The translations under genes and the position numbers were made by a program. A stretch of DNA of 64,000 nt from Actinopolyspora lacussalsi subsp. righensis (lineage in GTDB: Bacteria > Actinomycetota > Actinomycetes > Mycobacteriales > Pseudonocardiaceae). Of this stretch, positions 9,564-25,300 are shown in pieces; position 1 is the first letter of the stretch; each line of letters begins with the position of its first letter. The notes under the pieces were generated by a model. It did not search any database. It was not told where the DNA came from and was given only the letters and a program-made list of their open reading frames with translations. The stretch is from assembly GCF_900116555.1 (NCBI RefSeq), contig NZ_FPAT01000001.1, positions 434,001-498,000 of the forward strand. The letters are read 5' to 3'.

Positions 9564-9965
9564 ATGAGCACCCAAGGCAGCCAGACCTCACTCGACGCGT
9601 CCGAGGTCCGCAAGGCGGGCAATGCCATCGGCGACATCGCCGACGACGTCAACGGTTTCTCCGAACTCAACGACGTGCACCCGAAGGCGGGTGACTTCGC
9701 CGTGGGCTCCTGGCTCAACCAGCTCATCGCCGCACGCCGGGACACCCTGCACCAACACTGCAACGACCTGCAGCGGACGTTGCGGGAGGTCTCCGAGCAG
9801 CTCAAGAACATCGCCACGGAGATCGAACAAACGGACCGGAACAACGGCGAACAGCTGGACAAGCTCAACGCGGAACTGCAGAGCTCCGTGAACCAGCTGC
9901 GAAGCCAGAACCCCACGCTACCGATGGCCCCGAAGGGTCCTGACTCGCAGAACGGCTTCGTCTGA
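9564..9965 (+). CDS. ESX-associated helical protein, WXG/EspC-like
   Basis: 133 residues. The protein is predicted to be mostly alpha-helical with a heptad-like central section (residues 60-105, repeated Leu and Gln) and a disordered Pro/Asn-rich tail ending NGFV. A Trp-Leu (GSWLNQ, about residue 49) may mark the helix turn of a WXG-like hairpin. GAGGA lies about 8 bases before the ATG. It sits between the small Esx genes and the large repeat protein, and I infer an ESX substrate or partner. No specific function can be assigned. Confidence 0.7.
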   Translation: MSTQGSQTSLDASEVRKAGNAIGDIADDVNGFSELNDVHPKAGDFAVGSWLNQLIAARRDTLHQHCNDLQRTLREVSEQLKNIATEIEQTDRNNGEQLDKLNAELQSSVNQLRSQNPTLPMAPKGPDSQNGFV

Positions 9966-10077
9966 GTCGCCTTCCCGACCGACTGCCTATCCGTCCTCCG
10001 AGTTCCCCGAGATCCAGAGCCGTTATTCGTAGTTCCACGGGGACTCCGCCGCATCCGAACCGGAGCAGAACACGCCC

Positions 10078-13512
<3,435 letters not shown>

Positions 13513-13548
13513 CACGCCGATTCGGCAGCACGTCTGGAGAGGAATCGT

Positions 13549-15225
13549 ATGAGCACGCCGAACGGTGCCGAGCAATCGGACCGATCCGAGGTGCCGCGGG
13601 TGGAAGAACACCACACGCTGGATACCGCCGCCGCGGCGGTGGCCGCCGCGGATCCGCAGCAGTTCTACCGGGACGGACAGCACTTCGAGAACACCGCGCA
13701 ACGACTGCGCACGGCCAACGATGCGTTCCGACGCGAGCTGCGCAGGGTCGAGGACGCCTGGCAGGGGCCGGGCGCGCAGCGGTTCCAAACCACGGCGCGG
13801 CGGATCACGGACACCGTGGAGCAGCTGGTCGAAACGATCTCCGCGCCGAGCTACTCGGCGTTGCACGGTCATCTCGGGGACGCGGCGTCGAACGCCGGAA
13901 GGCAGCTGCGGGAGCTGCACTCCCAGCGCGAGAGCGGACGACAGGCCGTGGCCGATGATCCGGCGATGGCCGGAACTCCGGAGGGGCAACAACAGCTCCA
14001 GCACCAGGAGCAGGCGCAGAACGAGCACGCCCAACTCGTACTGCGGGATCTGGCGAGGATCTATCAGCAGGTCGGTGGGCAGTTGCGCGAGCCCCCGCCG
14101 CACAGCACGCGGGGCAACCAGGTGCGCGACGCGGTTCACCGGGACACCGGGGACGGGGTTGGTTCCGGTGTCGCCGCGGGAACGGATGCGGTCACGAACA
14201 CCACGACCGGAGCCGGTTTCGTCGGTGCCGCCACCCCCACGAGTACTTACGGGCCCGTCGGAGCGGGAACCACCGATACCCGGTCGGCGTCCTCGGACAC
14301 CGACCACACGCCGGGAAGCGGCTTGATCGGCGGCGCGGAATCCTTCTCGGAGAGCGCACAGCCCACGACGCACCCGACGAGTTCGGAGAGCTCTTCGGAA
14401 ACGTTCGTGAAAAGCACCGGAGCACCGACGACATTGGCCGGTGCGGGGCAGGCAGGCGGCGTGCTGGGCCGCGGCGACGTGAACCGGACTTCCGAGACCG
14501 CTCCGGACAGCGATGAGCGGGCCGAGGTGAGTTTGGCGAGCACCGAGGTCCCGGGCGTGCTCTCCGCTCCCGGAATGCCCGTCGGCCCCACGAACGCTCG
14601 CGGCCGGGAACGCGGCGGGGAGGAGCAGCTCGAACACCGGACCGAGCTCGAATCGGCTTCGGATCTCCCGGGTACCGGGAACGAACCGGAAACCGGTGCC
14701 GCGACGTTCGGCACCGCGGTTCCGGTTTCCCGGCCCGAGTACTCCACCCCGAGCGCACCCACCGGCTACACCACACCCACCACGCAGGGCGACGTGGCGA
14801 GCGGCAGGATCTCGAAGCCCGTATCCCCCGGTGCCACGGCTCCCTCCCGAGTGTCGACCGTGGTCAGCCCGTCGAGTGCCTACGGAACCAGCGCTGCCTG
14901 GATGAGCACCGCGGGCGAGCTCGGTGGCACGACCGCGTACTCGGCCGAGAACGCCAGGGCCGCCACCGGCGGTGCCGCCCCGACCAGCACCGGACGCCTC
15001 GCGAACAGTGCCGAAGTTCCCTCCGCCGTCACCACGGGGAACTCCGGAGGCACCGGCCTGCCCGCGAGCCCGGAAAGGCTCGGCGGAGCACCGGGCGGCT
15101 CGGTGCCCCCCATGGGAGGCACCGGTGATCGAGACGACCGCGAGCGCGATCGGAACACCCTGCGGTACGAGGACGAGGACGTCTGGGGCGGGGACGGTGA
15201 CTCCGGCGGCGTGCTCGGCCGTTGA
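13549..15225 (+). CDS. WXG/PPE-like ESX protein with long Ser/Thr-rich tail
   Basis: 558 residues. GAGAGGA lies before the ATG. Residues about 30-180 are a helical bundle with a true WXG motif (DAWQGPGAQRFQ, Trp71-Gln-Gly73). Residues 190-520 are disordered and rich in Ser, Thr, Gly and Pro. The last residues (EDEDVWGGD, then GGVLGR) match the Trp plus VLG tail of the upstream 1144-residue protein, so the two probably share a secretion or recognition signal. It is located within the ESX cluster and followed directly by a YbaB-like gene. Likely an ESX substrate; what it does outside is unknown. Confidence 0.82.
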   Translation: MSTPNGAEQSDRSEVPRVEEHHTLDTAAAAVAAADPQQFYRDGQHFENTAQRLRTANDAFRRELRRVEDAWQGPGAQRFQTTARRITDTVEQLVETISAPSYSALHGHLGDAASNAGRQLRELHSQRESGRQAVADDPAMAGTPEGQQQLQHQEQAQNEHAQLVLRDLARIYQQVGGQLREPPPHSTRGNQVRDAVHRDTGDGVGSGVAAGTDAVTNTTTGAGFVGAATPTSTYGPVGAGTTDTRSASSDTDHTPGSGLIGGAESFSESAQPTTHPTSSESSSETFVKSTGAPTTLAGAGQAGGVLGRGDVNRTSETAPDSDERAEVSLASTEVPGVLSAPGMPVGPTNARGRERGGEEQLEHRTELESASDLPGTGNEPETGAATFGTAVPVSRPEYSTPSAPTGYTTPTTQGDVASGRISKPVSPGATAPSRVSTVVSPSSAYGTSAAWMSTAGELGGTTAYSAENARAATGGAAPTSTGRLANSAEVPSAVTTGNSGGTGLPASPERLGGAPGGSVPPMGGTGDRDDRERDRNTLRYEDEDVWGGDGDSGGVLGR

Positions 15226-15257
15226 CCTACATCCATTCCGACGATCAGGGAGGCCAC

Positions 15258-15728
15258 ATGACATCCGAGGGTTTCCGGCGCGAGATGCCCGATCTGAACT
15301 CGGCGCTGGAGGTGTTCGAGGAGGAACAACGGAAGCTGGCCGAGTTCCAGCGCAAGCTGGCCGAGACCACCACCGTGGTGGACGCGCCGAAGAAGCTGTT
15401 CACGGTCACGTTGGACGGTAACGGCGAACTCACCGAGCTGAAGTTCAACACCACCGGCTACCGCTCGATGCCACCGGCCGAGCTCTCCGCGCTGATCACC
15501 GAGACGCTGCAGCAGGCGCGTCGGCAGAGTCTGGAGACCATGCAGGAGCTCATGGGCAGTCCGATGGGCGGCACGGATTTCAACGACCTCGCCTCCGGGC
15601 AGGCGGATCTGGCCGACGTACTCGGCAAGGTGATGGAACCGTCGCTGGATCTGGTGCGTGAGGCCAACGGCGATTCGCCGTCGAAGAGTTCCGACAGGAC
15701 CGAGGACGACGGCTGGGACCGGACCTGA
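15258..15728 (+). CDS. YbaB/EbfC-like DNA-binding or ESX-associated protein
   Basis: 156 residues, start fixed by AGGGAGG just upstream of ATG 15258. An N-terminal coiled coil (residues 10-40) leads into a short beta sheet (KKLFTVTLDGNGELTELKF) and a helical C-terminal half with SALITETLQQARRQS, the pattern of the YbaB/EbfC nucleoid-associated fold. Proteins of this shape are commonly found in ESX loci of actinomycetes, where their role is unclear. The tail is acidic. Probably co-transcribed with the flanking ESX genes. Confidence 0.75.
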   Translation: MTSEGFRREMPDLNSALEVFEEEQRKLAEFQRKLAETTTVVDAPKKLFTVTLDGNGELTELKFNTTGYRSMPPAELSALITETLQQARRQSLETMQELMGSPMGGTDFNDLASGQADLADVLGKVMEPSLDLVREANGDSPSKSSDRTEDDGWDRT

Positions 15729-15773
15729 GCCCACCCCCGTGAACCCTTCCCCGACAACACCACGGAGACGGAC

Positions 15774-16160
15774 ATGACTTCCGAGACCTACCTCGACGTT
15801 CCCGGCACCGAGAACGCGGGGCGACGGCTGTCGCAGGCAGTCGAGGAGTTCAAGGGATCGCTGCGAAGCCTGAACTACGAGCTGGAGCGGGACCACGGTT
15901 GCTGGAGCGACGACGAGATCGGCAAACAGTTCGAATCGTCCTACCTGGACGAGGCGAACAAGACGCGGGAAAGCCTGCGGAAGCTGCGGGACTCCCTCAC
16001 CGAGTTCGCCGACGTGGGGCTGCCCAACGTCATATCGAACGTTCAGGAGCTGGACAGTTCCTACGGTGACGTCATGAAGCAGTACCGGAGCCAGGTCGAG
16101 GAATACCGCTCGAAGATGACGGAGCACATGCTTCCCCCGAACGACGAGGAACCCTCGTGA
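15774..16160 (+). CDS. WXG100-like ESX protein
   Basis: 128 residues, predicted two long helices separated by a turn at HGCWSDDEIGKQF (Trp44), resembling the W-x(n) turn of WXG100 proteins with a modified motif. It ends in an acidic tail (LPPNDEEPS). Its position 45 bases after the YbaB-like gene and 206 before the giant CpnT-like gene suggests it is an Esx partner or chaperone for that protein; this is an inference. Confidence 0.75.
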   Translation: MTSETYLDVPGTENAGRRLSQAVEEFKGSLRSLNYELERDHGCWSDDEIGKQFESSYLDEANKTRESLRKLRDSLTEFADVGLPNVISNVQELDSSYGDVMKQYRSQVEEYRSKMTEHMLPPNDEEPS

Positions 16161-16366
16161 TCGCACGGGTCCGGTAACGCTTTTCCGGAACGGCGGTCCC
16201 ACCGAGCACGGGCCGGTGGAGCCGCCGCGTCACCGGACCCGGCGCGAGCGCCGCTACTCGAGGTGCCCTCCAACGCAGCGAGGCGCCGACTCACGTGACG
16301 GCTACCCGGCCAGCTACGCAGTTCCGTTATGAGTTATAAACCGCGCACGCTAAGGAATCGTGTCCC

Positions 16367-19300
16367 ATGCCCACAGAACTCCCGGAGGGACTCCAGAAGG
16401 CACTGGAGATCGTCGGCGGGCAACGTTGGCCCGAGGGGGACGAGGACGGGCTGCGCAGGATGAGCGTGGCCTGGTCGGACATCTGCGCGGCGATCGACAA
16501 GCTGGAAGCCGCGGTGGAGCGCTCGGCCAACGACATCGGCACCACCATGCACGGCGAGTTCAGCGACGCCTACGGGAAGTACGTCACCGACACGCTGCGG
16601 CCGCTGCTGCGGGAGCTGCGCGAAAAGACCACCAAGCACTCGGAGCTGGCGAAGAACACCGCGGCCGACATCCAGTACGTCAAGATCAGCATCATCGTGC
16701 AGCTGGTGATCGTGGCCGCGACGCTGGCCTTCTCCTGGCTGCCCGGCATCGGACAGGCGATCACCGCGGCCGCGGCCGCCACGGCACGAGCGGTGATCAC
16801 GTCGCTCTTCCGCACGGTGCTGCAGAACATCATCGTCGGTGCGGCGGCGGGAGTCACCCTCGAGGTCGGTCTGGACGTTGCGATCCAGGGCATGCAGATG
16901 CTCACCGGAGTGCGCACCGACTGGAACGAGGACTTCACGAAGGGCGCGGTGCTCGGCGGCGCGCTCGGCGGCGCGATGGGCGGTGCCGTGTACGGCGTTT
17001 TCCAAGGGCTCGGTGGGTTCGTACGGGGCGGTATCGGTGATGTCGGCGGTGCCGGCGTCGACAAGGTAGTCCGCGGTCCGGGCGCGGAGGGAGCCGAGGG
17101 CGTCCTCGGGCAGGGCGCGAAGGACTTCCTCGACACCACCGGAGGGAAACTCGGCTTCGACGCGGCCAACATCGTCGGCCAGGGAGGAGCGGGGTTCGCC
17201 GCCGACGGGGCGACCAACTCCGCGCTCGGTTCGGAGGAGTGGAACCCCTTCTCATTCACCTCGTCGATGGCCGACGGGTTCGAAAAACGCGGTAACGGTG
17301 GGACGAACGGCTCCTACGGCGGAGACGACGGAGGGACGGACACCAGCGGGCTGGACGGGCTGGGGGACCTCGACGTCGCCACCGACCTCCCCGGGACGGA
17401 GGGCCTGCCCGGGGCGGAGGACCTGCCGAAGACGATCGGTGCTCCGGGGGAGGCAACGGGCGAAGACGGAGCCGTCGTCGGGAGCGAGTCCACGTGGACC
17501 GGCGAGGACAGCGACGGCAGCACCCTCGACGGCAGTTCCTTCAATACGGATGCCCTCGACGACGGGGCAAGTGACAGGAGCTGGTTGAGCGGTACCACGC
17601 TCGGTGCGACGGAAACGACCCGAAACACCTCCGGCCTGGGGCCGGACGGCGTGGATCAGTCGAGCTACGAGGCGATCGACGAGAGTACAGCCGGATTCGG
17701 AGAGGTAGCGGGCGACGACTCGTCAGTGGTCGGTTCGCGGCACGACAACCCCGCCGAGAACGAGCGAGAGGCTCACGGAACGGGGCCGGACAGCACCGCT
17801 GATCGGGTCAGCACCGTTCAGGACAGCACCGAATGGGACAGCACCGGAGCGGACGCTCCGGACGGACGCGAATTCGATGGCCGGGACGAATTCGGGCCGA
17901 GGAACGAAACCCCCTCGGACAGCGGGACGCAGCGCGATCCCGAGGACGTCACCCGGCAGGACGACAACGACGGCGCGGACACGAGCGGTTCCACCGTCCT
18001 GACGTCCGCCTCGGAGGACCACTCCGCGGAGCAGCCCCCGTCCGCTCGGGAACAGAGCACGGTTCACGACGAAACCGACCCCACCGTCGCGGTCGGAGGA
18101 CGAATCGACGCGGAGGACACCGCACAGCAGAGCGGCCCGAGCTCCACGCGGTTCCAGGATCAGCACAGCGCTCCCGCAGACCCGCCACCGCAGCCACCCG
18201 CACCATCACGAGAGGGTCCCGGCGGCCTCGCAGACGACACGGAAGTACCGACGAGAGCCACCGACACTCCCGGCTCGGGCGGTACGGAGACCACCGGCCG
18301 GTCGTCGAGCACCGCCACGGAATCCACCCCGCACAGCGACACCGAACAGCACGACACGTCGAGCACCGAGGCCCGGCAGGACGGCTCGACGAGCGTCGAC
18401 ACCGGGGGCGGAGCGCGGGATTCCAGCGGTTCCCCCGGCACCGGAGACGAGAACACCACCGTTCAGCGGACACCCGACGGACGCACCGACACACGTCCCA
18501 CGGCGGAGGCGAGCGGCCCACAGCGCGGCGCCGACATCACCGGATCTCCGCAGCAGGACCGCACGAACACGTCCGAACCGGACCGGGACGCGGTTTCTAA
18601 CCACGTCGGTTCCGATCGCACCGGTTCCGACACGCTTTCCGAGGGGAGAGAGCCATCCACGCAACCGGGGAAACCGACCGACTCCCGGTTCGACCAATGG
18701 TCGCGAACACCGACTCACGGACACGACGAGACAACCGACGCCGCCCCGCAGTCGGAACAGGCAAGCGGCGAGCGAACCACCGCTCGGTCGGAAGAGGGCA
18801 CCCCGAACACCCGGAACACCACCGAGCACGGTCCGACACCCGTGGTCACCCCGCAGGGGGGCAATACCTCGTCCACGCCGTCCGGCACCACGAGTGGGAA
18901 CGGAACCAACACCGGAAACACCACGCCGGCTCGTCCGGACTCCACCGACCGCACGGCCGGATCTCCCCGCAGCGCCTCTCCGAACGACGACAGCCCGGCG
19001 AAGGTACGCACCGAATCCTCGAACTCGACGAGCAGGAACGAGACTCCGCGTTCCACCGGGCGTCCGAGCACCACCTCACAGCCCACACGTCCGACATCCG
19101 AGTCGGGGACGACGCGCCAGGCGCCCGTGGACACCACCGGTGACCCCAACCGCACGAGTGAGTCCTCCAGGAACAACGCTGGTCGGGACTCGGCCGACAG
19201 CGACTCGGCACCGACACGACCGGCTCCTACGGCGGAGTCGGCCCAACGGGCAGAGGTGCTGTACGGTCTGCTGTCCACCGCCCCGGTAGACACCGACGCG

Positions 19301-22300
19301 GTTATCCGCGAGCTCCACCAGCTGCGGGGCGATCCCGCCGCGAGCGAGTCGCTGCAGGAGAGCTTCCGGGCGCGCACAAGCGGCATGGACCTGTGGATGC
19401 CGTTGGCGTTGAACCTCGACCGGCCCAACTACTTCCGGGCGATGGACCTGCTGGGGCTGCCACGCGACTACGTGACGGGCCCGGCCCAGCCAGGAGCGCC
19501 GTCGACCTCCGCACCGCCGGGGATGGGGTATCACCCCGCGTACAACCAGTCGGTGTGGAACTTCGCCGGTCAACTGGTCCAACACAACTCGGCGGGTCGA
19601 TTCGACGACGCGATGACGATGCTGCACGGAGTCGGCCGCGACATCCGCGCGCTGTGGGCGATCCAGGACGCCTACCGGACGCAGACGGGCAGCGAACTGA
19701 GCTCCGATCTGATGAGCGCGGCACCCTGGCGTTACCACGAGGTGTTGCACGCCATGGGCGCCTACTCCACAGATCCGGTGTCGATGGAGCAGGCATCGTA
19801 CTGGCACGACCAGCTCAAGCGGTCCACTTTCGAGCACCACGCACGGGGTCGCACCACCATCCGCACCGATCACCCCGAGGACGGCTGCTACATCCGCGCC
19901 CACCTGTGGGCACTGGACCTGCAGCGCATGGGGGCCGCGCCGAGCAAGATCTTCGTGGCACGCATCGATCCGGACCTGTCGGTGCGAACGCCGTACTCCG
20001 CCGACGCGCTCCCCGGTCTGGCCGGACAGGTCAACTGGAGCTACCACGTCGCGCCCTCGGTCATCGTCAGCACCCCGAACGGCCCGAAGCTGCACGTGCT
20101 CGACCCCTCCACCAGCGACGTCCCGGTATCGTTCGACAACTGGCTGTCCAACATGAATGTCGAGGTCGGAAGCGAGACGACCCAGATCCTGGGTGGCTCA
20201 CCGCAACGTATCCAGCAGGTTCTCGACGCCGATTTCATGGGCAATCCCGCCGGATGGGGACTAGCCACCAACAACAGTTGGATGCCGAGCGGACGCGCAA
20301 TGGTGATCGCCTCCGACCCCAGCGCGCTGTTCTTTCCCGAACCCTGGAACCCGACTCAGAACCCGCAGTCGCTCCAGGACGCCGACGCACAAGTGCGCGA
20401 GTACTACGAGGACCTGCTGGTTCGGCACAACGACACGGCCCAGCAACGGGCCGAAAGCCGTGTGCGGTTGGAGAACCTGCTCAACAACGTGGGCGCGATA
20501 CACCAGAACGATCCCACCGCCTTCTCGATCGATCCGAACGATCCGAACTCGCTGAGCTTCGATCCCACAAACCTGACCGGCAACGGCAACGATCTGTTCG
20601 CGTCCGGAACCTTCGCCCCGGACATTCCCAACGAGTTCGACGAGTTGCTCAACGACCCCGTTTTCAACGCGCTGCTCAACGACACCACCGGCGGCTTCGA
20701 CCCGCACGCGCTCGACATGGGCAACTTCGGCCCGAACGGGGCAGGTGGGAACGGTCCCGTCCCGAACGGCGGCGGTGATCCCAGCGGCAACGGCGCACCC
20801 GCGCCCGGTTCGGTGCCACCGGGCGCACCGCCGTCCGACGGGACGATCAACCCCGGCGCGCTGTTCGCCCCCGACTCGTCGAACCCGCACACCTTCAGCG
20901 AGTGGAACGACCCGCGCACCTACCGGGACCATTCCGGTGGTTCCGGCAGTCGTCCCGCTCCCCTGGACGTGGACGAGGGCACGAACTCTTCCGACAGATC
21001 CGACGACTCGACCCTCCAGGAGGACGATTCGAACGCAGACGGCGGGAAAACCGACCCGTGGGACAGGTCGTGGCAGCACAGCACCGCCCCCACCGCCGCG
21101 TGGTTCGAGCCCGACAGCACTCCGGTCCATCCCGAGCAGTGGCGCGAGCAGCGCGAGCACACACCTGCCCACGAGATAGACACCGAGGTCCGCGACGTGC
21201 GTATGGACAGCACGCCCGACAACCTGGAGTTCTACGAGGGCCGCATCCGCTACGACCTCCGCCACATGGACGTGGCGGGACAGGGCGTGCAGGAGTACAC
21301 CTTCCGCGCCCACCTCGCCCCCGACCCCACCATCACCCCGGAACAGCTGCGCGACCTGCGCGACCGGCTCACCGACACCGTCGACACCCTGTTCAACCAG
21401 GGGAACCGGCTGCCTTCGGGTGACCAGTTCCACGCCCGCGTCGAGTTCGTCGACACCCCGGCCGAGGCCCACGACACCATCCGCGTCAGCGGTGAGGGGC
21501 GCACCGAGCAGAAACACTGGAACGTCCACGCCTCCCCGAACATCCACGCCCACGAGATCGGCCACTACCTCGGCCTCCCGGACGAGTCCCCGGACCCACG
21601 AGGCGCACTCGACGGCCCCGACACCCGCCGCGTTTTCAACCGGGGGGATCCACGCCGGGCCACCGACGTGCACACCGGAAACCCCCACCCCTCGCACAAC
21701 TCCGTTCGACTGGACGACGGCCTGATGGGCCACTCCGTCAACCACGATCCCCACCTCAAACCCCGCCATCTCTGGGCCATCGAGAACACCGCCCACAGCC
21801 AGGGCGCCCGGCCCGACATCATCCCCCGGTCCGCCGGTGCCCCCCGGCCCGAGAACAACCTCCCGTCCGAGAACGGCCCGAACACCGCGAATCCCGAGGA
21901 ACGGGACTCCCCCGAGGAACGGGACTCCCCCGAGGAACGGGACTCCCCCGAGGAACGGGACTCCCCCGAGGAACGGGACAACGAGGACGGCGGCAGGCAG
22001 CCGCAGGCACCGAGCGACGTCGATCAGGCGAGCACGCCGGAGAACGACGCGAACCCGACGCCGAGGATCATCCTCACCAAATCGGATCAGACACAGGAAC
22101 AACTGCTGGCTCCCGGAGACCACGGAGCTGATGCGGGTGAGCCTCGTGGTTCCGAGGAGCGGAACGCGGAAACACTCCCCTCCGAAGACCGTTCCCACTC
22201 CCTTCCCACCGATGCGCGCGGCTCGACGGAAAACCGGGACAGCGGTTCCACGACCACGCACGACGAGACGGAAGAATCCACCCCAGAAGTGTCCCGGGAC

Positions 22301-25300
22301 CGATCCTCATCCCGGAACGAGCAGGGCGAACAAGACAGCGACTCCTCGACTCGACCCCGCGAGGAATCGGGAAGCCCCCGCTCCGGACGAGCCGCACGGA
22401 TCCGGCCGGCAGAAAACGACACCGCCCACACGCCGCACGTAGCCCCGGCACGGGCACGACCGGATCGCCTGCCCCCCATCCCCGAAGAGATCGAGCTGGA
22501 GACCTTCCACCAGGAATCAAACCTCGAACAGCCGGACCGGAACACCTCGACCACGAACCGCACCGCGAACGAAACCGTCGAGCAGCGATCGACCACTGGC
22601 GAGTTCACCGACGAAGTTCTCGGCGAGTTCGACCGGACACACGAGGCGGCGAACGACCGGACACGGACCACCCTCGACAGCACCGGGCGGCAGGAGACCA
22701 GCGAGCGGCCCACCTCGCACACCGCGTCGGCACCACCCCGCCGGGACAACACCACGAGCTCACGCGAGACCCCGCTCGACCGGGTCAGGGCCGACCGCCC
22801 CAAAGTGACCGAGGACATCGACGGCGCGTCCGTACGTGAGTCGGTGCTCGAACTGCTCGCCGGCAACAAGCGGCTGCGGGGCAACCCGAGCCTGCGGGAC
22901 CTCGTCGAGATCGCCTTCTCCGACGAGAACCTGCGGAAGAGGTTCCACGAGTCGGCCGAGGGTAGCTACGAGGTGGATCTGGGCCCCCGGGCAGGCAAGC
23001 ACGGCGGGCGGATCAGCCTGGACCTGGTCGGGCTGCGCGAGGCGGCGCGGAACGACTCGCGCGAGGGAACCGAGGAGTTCACCAGTTCACGGACGCACGA
23101 CAAGGCCGAGCACAGCTCCACCAACAAGCGCTCCCCGCTCGGGACCGGGGGGCTCAACATCCGGATACCGTGGCTGCACCTGCTGACGCACCTGCAGGTG
23201 GCCGGCCTGGTCAACTCCCGGGACTCCGACCTGACCACGCGGAACTCGCACGAGGAAACCACCACGCTCACCGAGCACGGCAGGCCGAGCCGGACGGCCG
23301 AGCACACGGTCGACTACCGGATCACCCTGCGCACCCCGGGCCGGTCCAGCTGGAACGACGAGGTGACCCAGCACGGCTCCGCCGACGCGAAGGTGCACCT
23401 GACCTGGCCGGACAACACGGCACGGGATTCGACCGAGCCCTGGCGACACCCGGGCGAGATAGAGCACGTCGAGCTCTCCGGCCTCGGTGACGTCCACCGC
23501 GCGGTGTCCGAGGAGTTGGGACTGCGGGTCGGGGATCCAGCGGGCCGGGAGCTGCGCGACTGGCTGCACTCGCTGGGCGAGGAGGTGTTCGAGGGGCCGG
23601 TCCGGAAATCCTTCTCCTTCGGCGGGAAGCGGACTCCGACCGAGATCGTGGTGGGCATCGCCGACGGTACGAACGCCCAGCGGCTTCCCGACGTCGAGGG
23701 GACGGTCGAACACACCGCCAAGGACACGGCGGAGTCCACCTCCGGGCAGGCGAACACCCGCCAGCGCGGGGGCGGACTGTGGGTGGCCGCGGGCGACATC
23801 ACCGGCCTGACCGGGGCGCTGGCCGGACCGAGTGTCTCGCACATCCGCAGCACCCGGAACGAGGACACCCTCACCAGTGGTCACGAACACGAGACCACCA
23901 GCGACTACCGCGGGCGGCTGCGCAAACAACGCCTCGACACGCGGTACCTGGTGCGGGTGGGCAACGAACAGCGTGAGGTCCCGAACGAGGAACCGCACCA
24001 CCCGCGATCGGCGAAACGATACGAACCCGAGCGGCTGCTGCGGGTGGACGGTGCGGCGACGGTGTGGACGCGCGACACCGATGACGGGTCGACTCGGGAT
24101 CCCTTTCCCGCAGGGTTCGACCGCCACCGCGTCCCGGATCAGCTCGACGCCCACCAACGGCTGCCGGAACAGACGGTGCGGGCCATTACCGGACCGGTGC
24201 TGAGCGAGCTGCACGCCGACGGGACGCTACCGGGCAAGAACCTTCCCGACCTCGCCGAACGGCTCAACACCTTCGTCCGCAACCATCCCGGGGAAATCAC
24301 CGGTGGAGACGGGTTGCGCCTGCCCCTGGGTTCGATGCACCCGGGAGCTCCGGACGTGTTCGTACGCGGCGCGATGGACCGCTCCGGGGCCAGATATCTG
24401 GGCAGCACTGACGGTGAATCGGCCAAGAGCAGGTTCGGGGGACGCGACGAACACAGTTTCGGTCGTGAGCACGGCAGGACCACCACTGTCGGAATCAGCG
24501 GGATCACCCCCGCCTCGATCCCCAACCCGATCGGACCCGACGAACACAACGACTTCTCCGGACTGCAAGCCGCCGTGGAGACCTCGAACAGTCGAGGCGA
24601 GACCAGTTCACATCTGAGTGGCTACGAGCGGTCGTCGGAGAGCTCCCCGGTACACGAGTTCGGCTACCCGACCGACTTCGAGGTGCGGATCGGTGGTCGG
24701 TGGTCGGACGGGCCGGAACCGGACACCACGAGCAGGATCAGCTCGGAGGTGCGGGTGTCGGCCCCCGAACGCACGGGGACCCGCTTCGACGAGCCGCGTT
24801 CCGAATCGGACACCACGAACACCGGCCGGGAAACCCGGAACCCCGCGCGGGAGAACCGGGACACCGGAGCGGAGACCCGTCGGAGCGGAACGACCGGCTC
24901 CTGGCAACGGGGCCGGGCACCGCGCCATGACCGGGAAGGGCACCTCCCCGCGGGATTCGAGCTGGAAACGCTCAAACCCGTGCCGGGGCTGCGCCGCACC
25001 ATGACGGACATGCTCGGTGCGATCACGGGGTCACCATGGCCTGCTCGCCTGATGGCTCCGTTCGTCGGTGGCAGGCCCGCGGCGTTCGACGAGTCCGTCA
25101 ATCACGGGATGACCAGCAGCCGCGACCGGAGCAGCGGCGCACTCGACGAACGCAACGCCGCGCTCGACGAGATCGAGTCCTTCACCAGCACCGATGCCCG
25201 TGCCGCCCGGTTCGAACGAGCCGCGCTGCACCGCGACACCGCGTGGTTGCAGAGCCACAACTCCGGCGGAATGGTGGGCAACCGGGAGTTGACCGCCCGG

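Noticed and set aside
21896-21982. Possible CRISPR array (regular 18-bp repeats)
   Set aside because: The units are contiguous without spacers and lie in frame in a coding region; no cas genes nearby.
20261-22261. Long minus-strand frame opposite the metzincin part of the giant protein
   Set aside because: No recognisable domain or start site; the repeats in it reflect the plus-strand 18-bp repeat.
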